From the NCBI GenBank assembly GCA_030639305.1, contig DAOWCY010000005.1, positions 1 to 64,000 of the forward strand: a stretch of DNA of 64,000 nt, read 5' to 3'. Positions within the stretch are counted from its first letter, which is position 1, and every line of letters begins with the position of its first letter. The translations under genes and the position numbers were made by a program. Of this stretch, positions 18,377 through 26,647 are shown one piece after another. Under the pieces are notes generated by a model, which was not told where the DNA came from, ran no database searches, and worked only from the letters and a program-made list of their open reading frames with translations. Source of the stretch: JAGLQA01 sp023135565. GTDB lineage: Bacteria; Acidobacteriota; Aminicenantia; UBA2199.

Positions 18377-19390
18377 TTATTCATTTTTCTTCGCTTCCGC
18401 TAATTCAAAAAACTCATGAAGTTTGGCCTGGAGCAGTCTTTTGTCGATAAGTTTCGTTTCATAATCCGCTATTACCGCCGGGCTTATGTTTCGACTCAGA
18501 GCATACTCAACTACTTCCGAATCCTTTCCTTTGCAAAGCAAAATCCCGATACTGGGGTTTTCATGCGGTTTCTTTACATCCCGGTCTAATGCCTCCAGGT
18601 AAAAATTCATCTTCCCCAGGTATTCAGGCTTGAACTTTTCGATTTTGAGATCAAAGGCCACTAGGCAGGAAAGCTCCCGGTGAAAAAAAAGAAGATCGAT
18701 GTAATAATCATGCATCCCAACCTGGAGACGAAATTCCTCAGCGACGAAAGAGAAATCTCTACCAACTTCAAGAATAAATTTTTTAAGGTTATTAATGATC
18801 GATTTTTGCAGGTCGTTCTCAGTAAAGGGGTCCGGCAAATCCAGGAATTCAAGCAAGTACTTATCTTTAAAAACGTTACCGGCAGAGGGATAAAACTGCT
18901 CTACCGATGTCGATGTTTTTCGGTTAGACAACATCGTTCGTTCAAAATAACCGCTGCTGATCTGCCTGTCTAATTCCCTGGCAGAATAATTCTCCTTTAC
19001 ACTCAAGCGTAGATAAAATTCTTTTTCTTCGATGGTTTTCGTTTTCGATAAAATAAGTCTATTATTAGACCAGCTTAATTCTGTCCACAGTGGGGACAGT
19101 TTTGAATAGTCTTTATAAGTCTCGTAAAACTGTTTCATTCTCCAGAGATTACGGCTTGTAAAACCTTTCAAGCCAGGGCCGGATTCCTGGATGAATTCGG
19201 CTAATCTCCGGACAACCCCCATTCCCCAACCTGATGCTTCTACTCTCTTGTTGATATATTCTCCAACTTCCCAATAAAGTTTGAGCAGTTCCTTGTTAAC
19301 TACTCTTAAAGTTTTATCCCGGCTTTCTTTAATAAGATGTGTGATCTCTTTAAATTGTTCTTCTTCTCTTCGTGATATCGATTCAGCCAT
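18377..19390 (-). CDS. YhcG/DUF1016-family PD-(D/E)xK nuclease-like protein
   Basis: 337 residues. The N-terminal helical DUF1016 part (1-150) shows LLKLYWEVGEYI, GWGMGVVRRLAEFI and the GFTSRNLWRMKQFYE stretch. The C-terminal nuclease domain (about 190-320) shows EEFRLQVG, YYIDLLFFHR (Asp about 232), AFDLKIEKFKPEYLGKMNFY (Asp about 247, Lys about 249) and NPSIGILLCKGKD, the typical PD-(D/E)xK core of this family. Members are common in mobile and defence-related loci, and the exact biochemical role is not settled. The gene is bounded by two direct repeats carrying the same hairpin (18031-18188 and 19527-19668), which suggests acquisition or duplication as a cassette. Its putative SD AAGGAG is rather far (about 17 bases) from the ATG, so expression may be weak. 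Confidence 0.88.
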   Translation of the reverse strand: MAESISRREEEQFKEITHLIKESRDKTLRVVNKELLKLYWEVGEYINKRVEASGWGMGVVRRLAEFIQESGPGLKGFTSRNLWRMKQFYETYKDYSKLSPLWTELSWSNNRLILSKTKTIEEKEFYLRLSVKENYSARELDRQISSGYFERTMLSNRKTSTSVEQFYPSAGNVFKDKYLLEFLDLPDPFTENDLQKSIINNLKKFILEVGRDFSFVAEEFRLQVGMHDYYIDLLFFHRELSCLVAFDLKIEKFKPEYLGKMNFYLEALDRDVKKPHENPSIGILLCKGKDSEVVEYALSRNISPAVIADYETKLIDKRLLQAKLHEFFELAEAKKNE

Positions 19391-19484
19391 AATGTTATAA
19401 TAAATTACTCCTTAAAATTAAACTAACGCTAATAATATGCCACCTTTGGATAAAAAAGCCAACTCCGAAAGTTTCGTTAATTTA

Positions 19485-19533
19485 GGGATGGGTCTTTTTC
19501 CGCCCCGGGCCGGGGACTTTTTCCCCAGGGTGG
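19485..19533. repeat. Repeat C, copy 1
   Basis: GATGGGTCTTTTTCCGCCCC followed by GGGCCGGGGAC and TTTTTCCCCAGGGTGG. It is near-identical to 26054-26101. CCCCGGGCCGGGG and the CCCC/GGGG runs can pair. It abuts direct repeat B. Confidence 0.85.
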
Positions 19534-19668
19534 CTTTTTCGGTGTACCTGTTCACGAATAACATACTCATAAGTATAATACTTTAGAGTATGTTAGTCAG
19601 GTGTGCGTCCGCGGCGAATTATTATGAAAGCGGCAGGACAGCACCAGCGCCAGCTTTCAATCCCAGCT
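19527..19668. repeat. Direct repeat B flanking the yhcG-like gene, with hairpin
   Basis: Second copy of the repeat at 18031-18188, on the other side of the yhcG-like gene in the same orientation. The hairpin spans 19560-19594 with the same 17-base arms and two central mismatches. Conservation is highest across the hairpin and the CCAGCGCCAGC box. Confidence 0.8.
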
Positions 19669-19700
19669 AAAGAGAATTAGCCTGCTCTTTAAATTACACC

Positions 19701-21206
19701 CTATGAAGATGTGGGGGCGCTCTCTATCACCTGCCAATGACCACCCCTGGCCGGGCCAATCCTCTCCAACATTCCCTTTTTTTTCAGTTTGTCGATGTTC
19801 CAGGCAGCTCCCTGCCGACTCAACCCGGTGCTGCGGGCCAACTCCGAAATCGACAACCGGGGATTTTTTTTAATGAGTTCTATAATTTTTGTGCCGGTTT
19901 TCATACTAGTTTTCATATTAGCTTTCATGTTAGTTTTCGTACTAGTCTTCATGTTAGTTTTCGTACTAGTTTTCATATCAGTTTTCCTCCCGGTTTTTGT
20001 GTCGGTTTTTGCGTCGATTCTTTCTTTAGCTTCAACACCGGCTTGTTCACTATCCCTGGCTTTGATTTTTTTCCTGCTCTCCCAGGTTGACCCCTCCTTT
20101 TCCCGCCGGTAGAATGTGGTCATAAATCCACTCTTCAAGATATTAAATTCGATTTTTACCCCGTATCCCACGCACTGTTCGTAGATTCTCTTTAAACCGG
20201 AACCCCATTTCTCGATCTCTTTCGATTTGAAAAGAATCTCCGCTAAAAGGGGATTTCTTAAGATAGACTGCTCTTTGCCGCTGATAAAATCTTCCGGGGT
20301 AAACCCTTCGGGAAAAGAACCGGGGTTGTATATCTCTACACGGTTCCTGAAAATAGCGATTTTGTTACTCTCGGGCTTGAGATAATCCCGGTGGCAAAGC
20401 GAATTGACCAGCGCTTCCCGGACCGCTTCGATGGGTATTTCCGGGATTTCTTCCCGCCTCAACTGGCCGAACTTTACCCGCCAGTCGATATGCTCTTTGA
20501 TATATGTTTCCATCCTCTCGAGCAAGTCGAATATGCTGCCTTTGTACTGTTTTATATCCAGGAATGTTATCTTGTCTACCCCGGCAAAAACTGCTAACTG
20601 CACTTCCAGGGAGTTCTTTTCGCAAAACAACACGTTGCCCGCATGCAAGAGTTTCCCGTTTTTTAGCAAGCCCAATTTGTTCAGGGTGGTTTCAATATCT
20701 TCGAAATCGAAGCCCACCCTGCCCGCTTGTTTTGCCCTTTTCATGAAATCTTTGAGCGCTTGTTTATCGATATTTTCCAGGGCTGTGTCAGATATGCGAT
20801 TATCCCATCTGAGCAGCCCGCGGTTCTTTTTTATGATTATATTTTCCAGTTCCTTTGCGCTTAATTTTTTATTTTCATCACCCACCCTGGTATAAGCTCG
20901 TCCATAAGCGTAGTAGGGGATTTCGCCGCCCTCGAAACTTACATGAATGCATTGTTTGTTTTTAATTGTGACGCACTCTATCGTGGGGAATATTTGCGGT
21001 TCGATAAAATCGGAGATGGCTTTCGAGACGTCCCTGATGGTTTTTTCCGTAACCGTCTGCCCGACAACTACTCCATCGTTTTTTATCCCGAAATACAACT
21101 CTCCTTTCCGGTGTTTGTTTAGTATTGCCGCGATGGAGATAACTGCTTCTTTCAGCAGGGAGGTGGATTTTTTTAGTTCCAATTGCTCGTTTTTTTTGAA
21201 GCTCAT
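19701..21206 (-). CDS. Schlafen AlbA_2-domain ATP-binding regulator with winged helix
   Basis: 501 residues. The N-terminal AlbA_2 (Schlafen-like) domain (about 5-125) shows LELKKSTSLLKEAVISI, GELYFGIKNDGVVVG and YYAYGRAYTRVGDENKKL. The central GHKL-type ATPase domain (HATPase_c_4, about 235-370) shows EALVNSLCHRDY, VEIYNPGSFPEGF and SKEIEKWGSGLKRI. A C-terminal winged helix (about 440-501) shows ISELARSTGLSRQGAAWNID. Proteins of this layout are annotated as putative transcriptional regulators or RecG-like ATP-binding proteins and are frequent in accessory islands. Between ATPase and HTH lies a Lys/Thr-rich minisatellite-encoded linker (about 395-440) with repeated (M/T)KT-S/N-(M/T)KT units. 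The gene is separated by repeats from its neighbours and looks monocistronic. Confidence 0.88.
   Translation of the reverse strand: MSFKKNEQLELKKSTSLLKEAVISIAAILNKHRKGELYFGIKNDGVVVGQTVTEKTIRDVSKAISDFIEPQIFPTIECVTIKNKQCIHVSFEGGEIPYYAYGRAYTRVGDENKKLSAKELENIIIKKNRGLLRWDNRISDTALENIDKQALKDFMKRAKQAGRVGFDFEDIETTLNKLGLLKNGKLLHAGNVLFCEKNSLEVQLAVFAGVDKITFLDIKQYKGSIFDLLERMETYIKEHIDWRVKFGQLRREEIPEIPIEAVREALVNSLCHRDYLKPESNKIAIFRNRVEIYNPGSFPEGFTPEDFISGKEQSILRNPLLAEILFKSKEIEKWGSGLKRIYEQCVGYGVKIEFNILKSGFMTTFYRREKEGSTWESRKKIKARDSEQAGVEAKERIDAKTDTKTGRKTDMKTSTKTNMKTSTKTNMKANMKTSMKTGTKIIELIKKNPRLSISELARSTGLSRQGAAWNIDKLKKKGMLERIGPARGGHWQVIESAPTSS
19890..20025 (-). repeat. Coding minisatellite (12-bp units) in the AlbA_2 gene
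   Basis: About ten imperfect tandem units on the plus-strand pattern TAGTTTTCATAC / TAGTTTTCGTAC, encoding the M-K-T-S / T-K-T-N repeats of the linker. The unit length is a multiple of three, so copy-number change would keep the frame. Confidence 0.85.
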
Positions 21207-21538
21207 TTTATTTTTCCCCGGTGGCTGTTTCGTGTAAGTTCCCGTTTTCCGGGATGTTTGTTTTTTTATTGCTGTTCATGACCATAGGAATTATATCAAA
21301 TTTGCAGTCATGAATCTATAAAAAATATGGTAATTATTCAGTTTTCGGCCTTTAGCGTTGAGCAAACGGGCATTCGAGAACTCTGAGGGTTGCTTTTGAT
21401 TCTAAATTATCAAATATTGTGTTCAAACTTTTTCTGAAAGTGCGGAGTGCCGCTGGGTCCCGACGATGAACCCAATGGGGCCCGCCGGAGGCCAGAAAAA
21501 GTGAAACACCGTCCATCGTCGATTTTCATACATTATCC
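21207..21538. other. Intergenic region with an inverted repeat
   Basis: No gene is seen. The segment 21427-21506 contains ACTTTTTCTG and its reverse complement CAGAAAAAGT enclosing a GC-rich core with CCCGCCGGAGGCC. This resembles the box order of the dispersed palindromic repeats and is probably a diverged copy. Confidence 0.5.
21427..21506. repeat. Diverged palindromic repeat
   Basis: 10-bp inverted arms (ACTTTTTCTG...CAGAAAAAGT) bracket a GC-rich core ending in GCCGGAGGCC. It is similar in architecture to 2941-3013 but with little base identity outside the boxes. Confidence 0.5.
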
Positions 21539-23119
21539 TCAACTATCTTCTATCTCTGAAAACCTGTATCCGTTTTTATCTTCTTTTACCTCTAATGCAC
21601 CAAACCTCATTCTAAATCTTTTACGTAGCATTTGAATTTGAGTTGCTCCCGGTGGTAATTGATCATTTGCCCCAAAATACCTGGCCAGCGCTTCTGCTTC
21701 AAGATATTGCCTCAAAGCTTTTTTGATACTCCCTCTACGCAAATAAAAAATTGCAATTTTTCTTTTGGCTCTAATTATGTAGCCTTTTCGTTTAGCTTTT
21801 TCAAGATCATATAGACCAGATTCCATTAATTTCTCTGCTTCACGTTTTTTCCCATCCAGCATGAGTGCGAATCCTAAATCCACCTTTAGTGCTGGATATG
21901 GAACTCCACTTTTTTCTTTGTAAATAACCCCTTTTCTGAATTGTTCAATGGCGTTTTCAATCCGTCCCATTCTTACAAGCACATTTCCTCTGGTACTGCA
22001 TATATCCCCAAGGTTTTCTGTAAATTTGTTATCCTTGATAAGACTTTCAGCCTGATTCAGGTGTGCAAATACTGATCTAAAATAGCGTAACTGTAGCTCT
22101 TTATTATTGGTAAATTTAACAGTCGAATAAGTCTGACTTGCGGTTGTAGCATGAGCTAATATAACTGCATGGAGATGATCATCGCTACCATTTTTTTTTA
22201 GCATTAGCGTGCGCAAATCCAGAAGAGAGTTAGATGAAGCCATTCCTCCAATAAGAAGATTCCCCTGTAAACCGCTCCACGATGCCGCATCGGTCCAGAT
22301 TCTTAAAGCCCTTTCCCAATAATCCCAATAGCTTTCATTTTTTTCAAGATTGAAGGGATACCTCATAAGTACACGAAGTACTTTCCAAATTTCCACCAAC
22401 TGTTCAAGATAATTTGTTGTGCCGGAGATGGCCTCAAAGATGGTCTTCAAATTATCTTCACTCAGGGTTTTCAAGTTGTCTATATCCAAATATTCATCTT
22501 TTAAAAAATGTAATTCTTTACTTTTCAAAAAGCGTGTTTCACTTTGAAAATCCAGGTCCCTTCCGATTGGTTGCCTTAAAAATCCCAATCTCGTGATGAA
22601 TTGTTTAAGAGGTGTTATGATATTTAGAGTCGGTAAGAATGCTTTGCGACTTAACTTTTTAATAATTTCATCGCTTACCTTTGTTCCGGGTATATCATCA
22701 TAAATATAACCAGGGACAATTTTTCTTAATATTTTGATTAATTCGTCGAGTCGTTTATCATTGTCTTTTCGACGAACGATGAAAATCAATACAGGTTTTT
22801 GGCAGGATAGAGCTTGAAAAATTTCCGATTCTAATAAAGAAATTCCTGTAGGCTCAGATTTACACTTAGCAGTATCTCCGTAACCATGACCAAGCACAGC
22901 AATCAGCGCATCGGAATTAATGACACCTTTAAGGCAAAACTTTCGAGTGTCATCATATATATCTTCAAAGTTTTTATCTTCAGAAGATTGAAAGTCGGTT
23001 TCTCCCGGGAGAACTTCATAACCCTCCTTACGTAGTCTTTCTTCGATTTCATTACGAAGTTTCGGGATAACTGCCATCCTCGATGACACAAAAATCCTAT
23101 TTATTATTCTCCTTTTCAT
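21539..23119 (-). CDS. DUF4062-domain protein with TPR-like C-terminal half
   Basis: 526 residues. The N-terminal DUF4062-like domain (about 1-160) starts IFVSSRMAVIPKLRNEIEER and continues with INSDALIAVLGHGYG, LLESEIFQAL and KPVLIFIVRR. This is the TIR-related pattern seen at the N-terminus of many signalling and STAND proteins. The rest is alpha-helical, with TPR-like pairs near 340-500 (IENAIEQFRKGVIYKEKSG and ALRQYLEAEALARYFG). No NTPase motif is seen, so it is not a full STAND protein. It is the last gene of a three-gene minus-strand operon (25413 to 21539), 68 bases after the FlgO-like gene. The role is unknown; a nucleotide-signalling or NAD-related effector role is possible but inferred. 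Confidence 0.75.
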   Translation of the reverse strand: MKRRIINRIFVSSRMAVIPKLRNEIEERLRKEGYEVLPGETDFQSSEDKNFEDIYDDTRKFCLKGVINSDALIAVLGHGYGDTAKCKSEPTGISLLESEIFQALSCQKPVLIFIVRRKDNDKRLDELIKILRKIVPGYIYDDIPGTKVSDEIIKKLSRKAFLPTLNIITPLKQFITRLGFLRQPIGRDLDFQSETRFLKSKELHFLKDEYLDIDNLKTLSEDNLKTIFEAISGTTNYLEQLVEIWKVLRVLMRYPFNLEKNESYWDYWERALRIWTDAASWSGLQGNLLIGGMASSNSLLDLRTLMLKKNGSDDHLHAVILAHATTASQTYSTVKFTNNKELQLRYFRSVFAHLNQAESLIKDNKFTENLGDICSTRGNVLVRMGRIENAIEQFRKGVIYKEKSGVPYPALKVDLGFALMLDGKKREAEKLMESGLYDLEKAKRKGYIIRAKRKIAIFYLRRGSIKKALRQYLEAEALARYFGANDQLPPGATQIQMLRKRFRMRFGALEVKEDKNGYRFSEIEDS

Positions 23120-23187
23120 GTATTCTTTTTCGCTTTTCCTTTTAAGTTCATCATTTCCAGGATATATCCCGAAGGTTTGAAGTGGAA

Positions 23188-24129
23188 TTATTTGACAACC
23201 GGAATATTACGTATGGTAGCAAGCTTTGTGAAACCGTCAATACCGATTATTGCTGTGTAATGTGTTGCCTTCGGATCTACTTCGTTTGCGAAAATATATA
23301 CCCGAACAAAGAGCTTAGGGGGAAATGTCTCCTTTATCCAATCATTTCCAATTCTCGCTCCTTTACTTCCTATTTGGAGGCCGATTGCATATTTATCACC
23401 AAAATTATCAACTATACCACTATACTCGTGAGAAGAAGAATATATTCTAATTTTTCTGTCCTTGTCACCATTATTCATAATATAAAAAGTGCAGACAATA
23501 TTGCCGCCGGACATCTCACACACACCGGGTTTAAATATAAAACCATCAACTTCAACATTTTTTCCAGGTGGAGGAGGCGGTAAAGATGTTGTTCCTCCAC
23601 CTATACCTCTTCCGAGCAGTTCTTCTATTGCTTTGGTTTTGGGGATATTTGTTGTCACTGCACCGATTAATTTGGCGGAATTAATATCCAAGATTTTTAT
23701 TGTAATCCTGACACTGTCTCCAAAAGATGTAATAGTGCCTGTTATTAACGCGTCTACACCTGCTATCTTGCCCAGAATCTGTGCAGAATTCTTTTTAATT
23801 AGCCCAGTAAAAGTTAATTTATGTTCTTTCAAGATGGCTTTCAAATGGACCCTGTCTACAACCTCAAAACCCTTGCCTGAAGAAGATATAGCAACGGATA
23901 ACTCCTCAGATAAAAATCGTCCTAATTCCATCACATTACCCTGGAGATCATTAAAATCGACAATAGCAATCGACTTCTTACCCGCTTCTTCGATTTTTTT
24001 GGCTAATTCCTGGGAAATGGTTTTTATTTCTTTTTCAAAAGAGAAAAGAAATAGCTGTGTAGTAAACCCAATGATAATAAAGATAATAGACCTTTGAAAG
24101 AGTCTTTTCGCTTTTGTTTTTATATTCAT
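23188..24129 (-). CDS. FlgO/CsgG-like envelope protein
   Basis: 313 residues. A hydrophobic N-terminal segment (about 14-31) is a signal peptide or membrane anchor; no lipobox Cys is obvious. Residues 50-180 match the FlgO/CsgG-like pattern: KSIAIVDFNDLQG, LGRFLSEELSVAI, FEVVDR, ILKEHKLTFTGL, LGKIAGVDALITGTI and the VRITIKILDINSAKLIGAV stretch. A Pro-rich linker (SLPPPPPGK) leads to a beta-rich C-terminal domain (about 195-313). Such proteins act in the periplasm or outer membrane, but no flagellar or curli partner is nearby. The ATG has AGGAGG seven bases upstream, and the gene follows the 424-residue membrane protein gene after nine bases, so both are co-transcribed. Confidence 0.75.
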   Translation of the reverse strand: MNIKTKAKRLFQRSIIFIIIGFTTQLFLFSFEKEIKTISQELAKKIEEAGKKSIAIVDFNDLQGNVMELGRFLSEELSVAISSSGKGFEVVDRVHLKAILKEHKLTFTGLIKKNSAQILGKIAGVDALITGTITSFGDSVRITIKILDINSAKLIGAVTTNIPKTKAIEELLGRGIGGGTTSLPPPPPGKNVEVDGFIFKPGVCEMSGGNIVCTFYIMNNGDKDRKIRIYSSSHEYSGIVDNFGDKYAIGLQIGSKGARIGNDWIKETFPPKLFVRVYIFANEVDPKATHYTAIIGIDGFTKLATIRNIPVVK

Positions 24130-24138
24130 ATTGTCCTC

Positions 24139-25413
24139 CTATTGAATTTCCTTTAAAAATTTCTTAAAGTCATCGTATACCTTATCGATTGCGTTTTTCT
24201 CCGCCTCTTCGTTTGTATAGCCGGGGCCAATTGCTGAAATTATGGTGGTATTAACCACCTTTATTGGATTGGTAGCGATAACTTTGATTTGAATAGTAAG
24301 ATCAGAACTTATGCCATCCCATACTTGAGGATTATTCCTGAATTTAGAATATTTCTTTGCTAAAATGATATAATCAACATGGTTATTCAGAGCTAAAGAC
24401 TTGATTAGATCAAGGTTTCCTGAAAACACTCTTTCAAATATCCCATCGTCGATAAAAGGTTTTTTGAAGATGGATAGAACCGGATTTTTCCCCTGTAGTT
24501 TTAGAATCGACACAAGTTTTTGTTCAATAACATACTCTGCCCGCAGCTTTTCATCGACTACCAGTAAGGCAACCTCTTTTGAACCGGGTATATTTGAAAA
24601 GTAAGGGTTAATGTATCTTTGCAGGTAAGCAAGACGTTTTTGCCTTTCATTTCCAGCTTCGATTTTTTCTATTTCAGCCGCAGCCTTTTCCTGGTTCTCC
24701 CTTACTTTCTTCTTCAAAGAAATAATTATATCAGGCGTGACCGGTTTCAGCACTGAATTATACGTAGGGTGAAATCCAGGACCATTGAAGAATTCAAAGG
24801 AGCCATCAGTATCCTGGTAATACCAGATTTTGGGGTTTCCTGTGATAGAATCAAAAAATTCTACTCCTTCCAGAGTTTCCAGGAAAACTTGTTTGGGATA
24901 CATTTTCATTTGTTGTTTCTTATGCTTTTCGACGATTTCCGGTGTAACGGGTTTAAGCTTGATTCCATATTCGGGATCATATCCATTTGTATCGAAATAA
25001 TGAATCCCTTCCGGGGTTTCGGCATACCACTTTAGAACTTTTCCCGAATCATGGGTAAAATAACTGTCCCTGCTTAAAAAGTGCATACTCAGGAAAAAGA
25101 TACTCATATAGACAATTATGATTATTCCCGCAAGTTTCCTGTAAGATTTGACAAGTGTTTTCCCAAAAATTTTGATCCTGAACTTGATTTTGAATATCTC
25201 ACTAACAGCCCACATAAAGGGTATAAGTGCTATAATGACTATCCCTTTTGCAAGCCAGTGACTCATGCCCGACACATTAACAATATTTGAGACGATGTAA
25301 TTAAAGGTCAATTTGATAATTCCCTTTGGCAGCAGGAAAGTTACGAAGAAAAGAAAAAAGACACCAAGGATCAAAAATACAATTTTATTTTTTTGTTGTG
25401 TTTGGTCGGTCAT
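24139..25413 (-). CDS. Membrane protein with duplicated WYxxTxxG-F motif domain (hypothetical)
   Basis: 424 residues. Three transmembrane segments lie in the first 110 residues (about 10-31, 51-72, 93-112). The rest is soluble. Residues about 125-235 contain an internal duplication: KWYAETPEGIHYFDTNGYDP with LKPVTPEIVEKHKK, and IWYYQDTDGSFEFFNGPGFHP with LKPVTPDIIISLKKK. A coiled-coil-like segment follows (about 235-265, rich in Glu, Lys and Ala). The C-terminal 150 residues resemble the nucleotide-free FlgO/CsgG-like domain of the neighbour (LVVDEKLRAEYVIEQKL, HVDYIILAKKY, LTIQIKVIATNPIKVV). It is first in the three-gene operon with the FlgO-like and DUF4062 genes, suggesting an envelope-linked function. 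I do not recognise the family. Confidence 0.65.
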   Translation of the reverse strand: MTDQTQQKNKIVFLILGVFFLFFVTFLLPKGIIKLTFNYIVSNIVNVSGMSHWLAKGIVIIALIPFMWAVSEIFKIKFRIKIFGKTLVKSYRKLAGIIIIVYMSIFFLSMHFLSRDSYFTHDSGKVLKWYAETPEGIHYFDTNGYDPEYGIKLKPVTPEIVEKHKKQQMKMYPKQVFLETLEGVEFFDSITGNPKIWYYQDTDGSFEFFNGPGFHPTYNSVLKPVTPDIIISLKKKVRENQEKAAAEIEKIEAGNERQKRLAYLQRYINPYFSNIPGSKEVALLVVDEKLRAEYVIEQKLVSILKLQGKNPVLSIFKKPFIDDGIFERVFSGNLDLIKSLALNNHVDYIILAKKYSKFRNNPQVWDGISSDLTIQIKVIATNPIKVVNTTIISAIGPGYTNEEAEKNAIDKVYDDFKKFLKEIQ

Positions 25414-25439
25414 GCAATCCCCTTAAAAAACACATTATT

Positions 25440-25800
25440 AAACCGGCAGATTCGCATAACTTTAAACAAGGTAAAGAGATACGCGGAAATCTTTGTTGAT
25501 AACACTAATTTTTTTCGGGGATATATCGCATCAATGCCCATATAAGGCATCAATATAGAGACCTGTTTGCGGTTTAAAAAATAACCTTCTTTTTTTAACC
25601 ATTCCGTCATCTGCTTGCTCCCATAAAAAGGACATTGCATGTACTTGCCGAAAATCAACCTCATCAAGTAAAAATTATTTGCCGCATTACTCTCTTTAAA
25701 GTGGTAGTAATAAAGCGATCGACAAAGGCACAAGAGGTCACATTGTCGTAGGATTAAAATTTTACGTTTATCTTTATCCATTTTTCGGTTTCTGACAAAA
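25440..25800 (-). mobile_element. IS3-family transposase (OrfB) remnant
   Basis: The 172-residue open frame (25410-25928) carries the N-terminal helix-turn-helix part of an IS3-group OrfB: LILRQCDLLCLCRSLYYYHF, LMRLIFGKYMQCPFYGSKQM, EWLKKEGYFLNRKQV, MGIDAIYPRKKL. The probable original start is the Met near 25781. After about residue 150 the similarity ends. The DDE integrase domain is missing and no terminal inverted repeats are recognised. It ends at the start of the 424-residue membrane protein gene, overlapping by four bases. Confidence 0.8.
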
Positions 25801-25950
25801 TTATAGCATTTTGAAAATGGGATGTCAATTTCCAACAAGGATTTACTACGGGATACATCTTTTTTTAAAATTTTCCGAAAAACCGAGTCGGTGCGTAGAA
25901 ATGAAGACGCCGTCTTAGAAAAAATCATTATGAAATAGGGATTCTTTTTA

Positions 25951-26045
25951 ACCAGCTAATTTGTGCCCACAGTGTGGACAGTTTTTGAATAGAACAAAGG
26001 GATTATTAATGCCGGTTAATTCTGTCACCAGCGGTGACAGTTTTT
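25951..26045 (-). pseudogene. Two short relics of yhcG-like sequence
   Basis: The minus strand of 26020-26045 reads KLSPLVTELTGINN, which matches KLSPLWTELSWSNN in the intact YhcG-like protein. The segment 25955-26000 carries a second, frameshifted match (TTCAAAAACTGTCCACACTG). Both are too short and broken to be coding. Confidence 0.5.
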
Positions 26046-26053
26046 TATCATTC

Positions 26054-26101
26054 TGATGGGTCTTTTTCCGCCCCGGGCCGGGGACTTTTTCCCCAGGGTG
26101 G
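26054..26101. repeat. Repeat C, copy 2
   Basis: Near-identical to 19485-19533 (GGTCTTTTTCCGCCCCGGGC core, then ACTTTTTCCCCAGGGTGG). The sequence after it diverges from the 19.5-kb locus and instead matches the 18.2-kb relic, so the three loci share pieces in different combinations. Confidence 0.85.
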
Positions 26102-26103
26102 GA

Positions 26104-26345
26104 CGAAAAGATTTACTGTAAGGCGTCCTCGCCGCAGATGGCTTTGAAACCGGGGGGGATTTCAGTTTGAAACCCTTTTCCCGAAAATAATATATATTGG
26201 ATATCCTTATCTGCTTCAAAAGGAATCCTTTTTATCTTCCGCTGGAATTTGCGCAAATCACCAGCGGAAAAATAACCCCATTTGACTTCGCCCAAAAGGA
26301 TTACCTTCTTCCCGTTTAAACCGACGATGTCGAATTCCTTAAATA
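26104..26345 (-). pseudogene. Relic of a DUF234-type ATPase C-terminus, copy 2
   Basis: The minus strand encodes EFDIVGLNGKKVILLGEVKW, then GYFSAGDLRKFQRKIKRIPF, and ends GFKAICGEDALQ-stop. The (E)FDIVG...GEVKW pattern is the PD-(D/E)xK-like C-terminal DUF234 part of archaeal-type ATPases. The N-terminal ATPase part is absent. The final 35 residues are nearly identical to the copy at 18190-18310. Confidence 0.65.
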
Positions 26346-26524
26346 AACGCCAGCGCTTTGATCTCTAAAGAAGTGTCGATCCGGCCCCAGAGGGGGGATT
26401 AAGTCTGCCCACAAAGTAACCGAAATTCCTCCAATGGATGCCCCAATGCCCGGAGATAATCCGTGGAAATAATTTTTTAGATTTGAAATTGAATTCTTTA
26501 TTTTTGTATGCTATTCTTATCGAG

Positions 26525-26647
26525 ATGATTATAACAGTTGACACGAAAAATATTAAAGATTCCAGGAATGCGGAATTAAAGGGGTTTGGATTTAAGATCA
26601 TCACCTCGGCGGAATTTTGCAAATTATGGGAGTCAAAAAATGAGTAA
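26525..26647 (+). pseudogene. C-terminal fragment of a PIN-like toxin (probable)
   Basis: A 40-residue frame (ITVDTKNIKDSRN, then GFGFKIITSAEFCKLWE) resembles the last strand and helix of VapC/COG1569-type PIN proteins, which usually end with a K-I-(L/I)-T-P-x-E-F pattern. The upstream PIN core with its acidic residues is missing, so it is a remnant if the assignment is right. It overlaps the RHH gene start by eight bases. Confidence 0.35.

Larger units (their letters stand above)
25929..26524. other. Gene-remnant region
   Basis: No intact gene is seen. From left to right it holds two yhcG-like fragments (25951-26045), repeat C (26054-26101) and a DUF234-type relic (26104-26345). Then follows AT-rich sequence up to the toxin-antitoxin-like pair. 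Confidence 0.65.

Noticed and set aside
18031..19668. Possible CRISPR array from the recurring hairpin sequence
   Set aside because: Only two copies exist, 1.5 kb apart and separated by a gene. There are no regularly spaced short repeats and no cas genes.
19737..20112. Plus-strand frames of 107-117 residues opposite the AlbA_2 gene
   Set aside because: They are antisense shadows of the minisatellite; the Phe/Val-rich translation is a by-product of the repeat unit.
25950..26040. Possible terminator or attenuator (CTGTCACC / GGTGACAG hairpin followed by T residues)
   Set aside because: The hairpin CTGTCACCAGCGGTGACAG with a T-run could act as a terminator, but the same sequence is explained by the yhcG-like coding relic, and the intact yhcG gene carries a comparable CTGTCCACAGTGGGGACAG inside the coding region.
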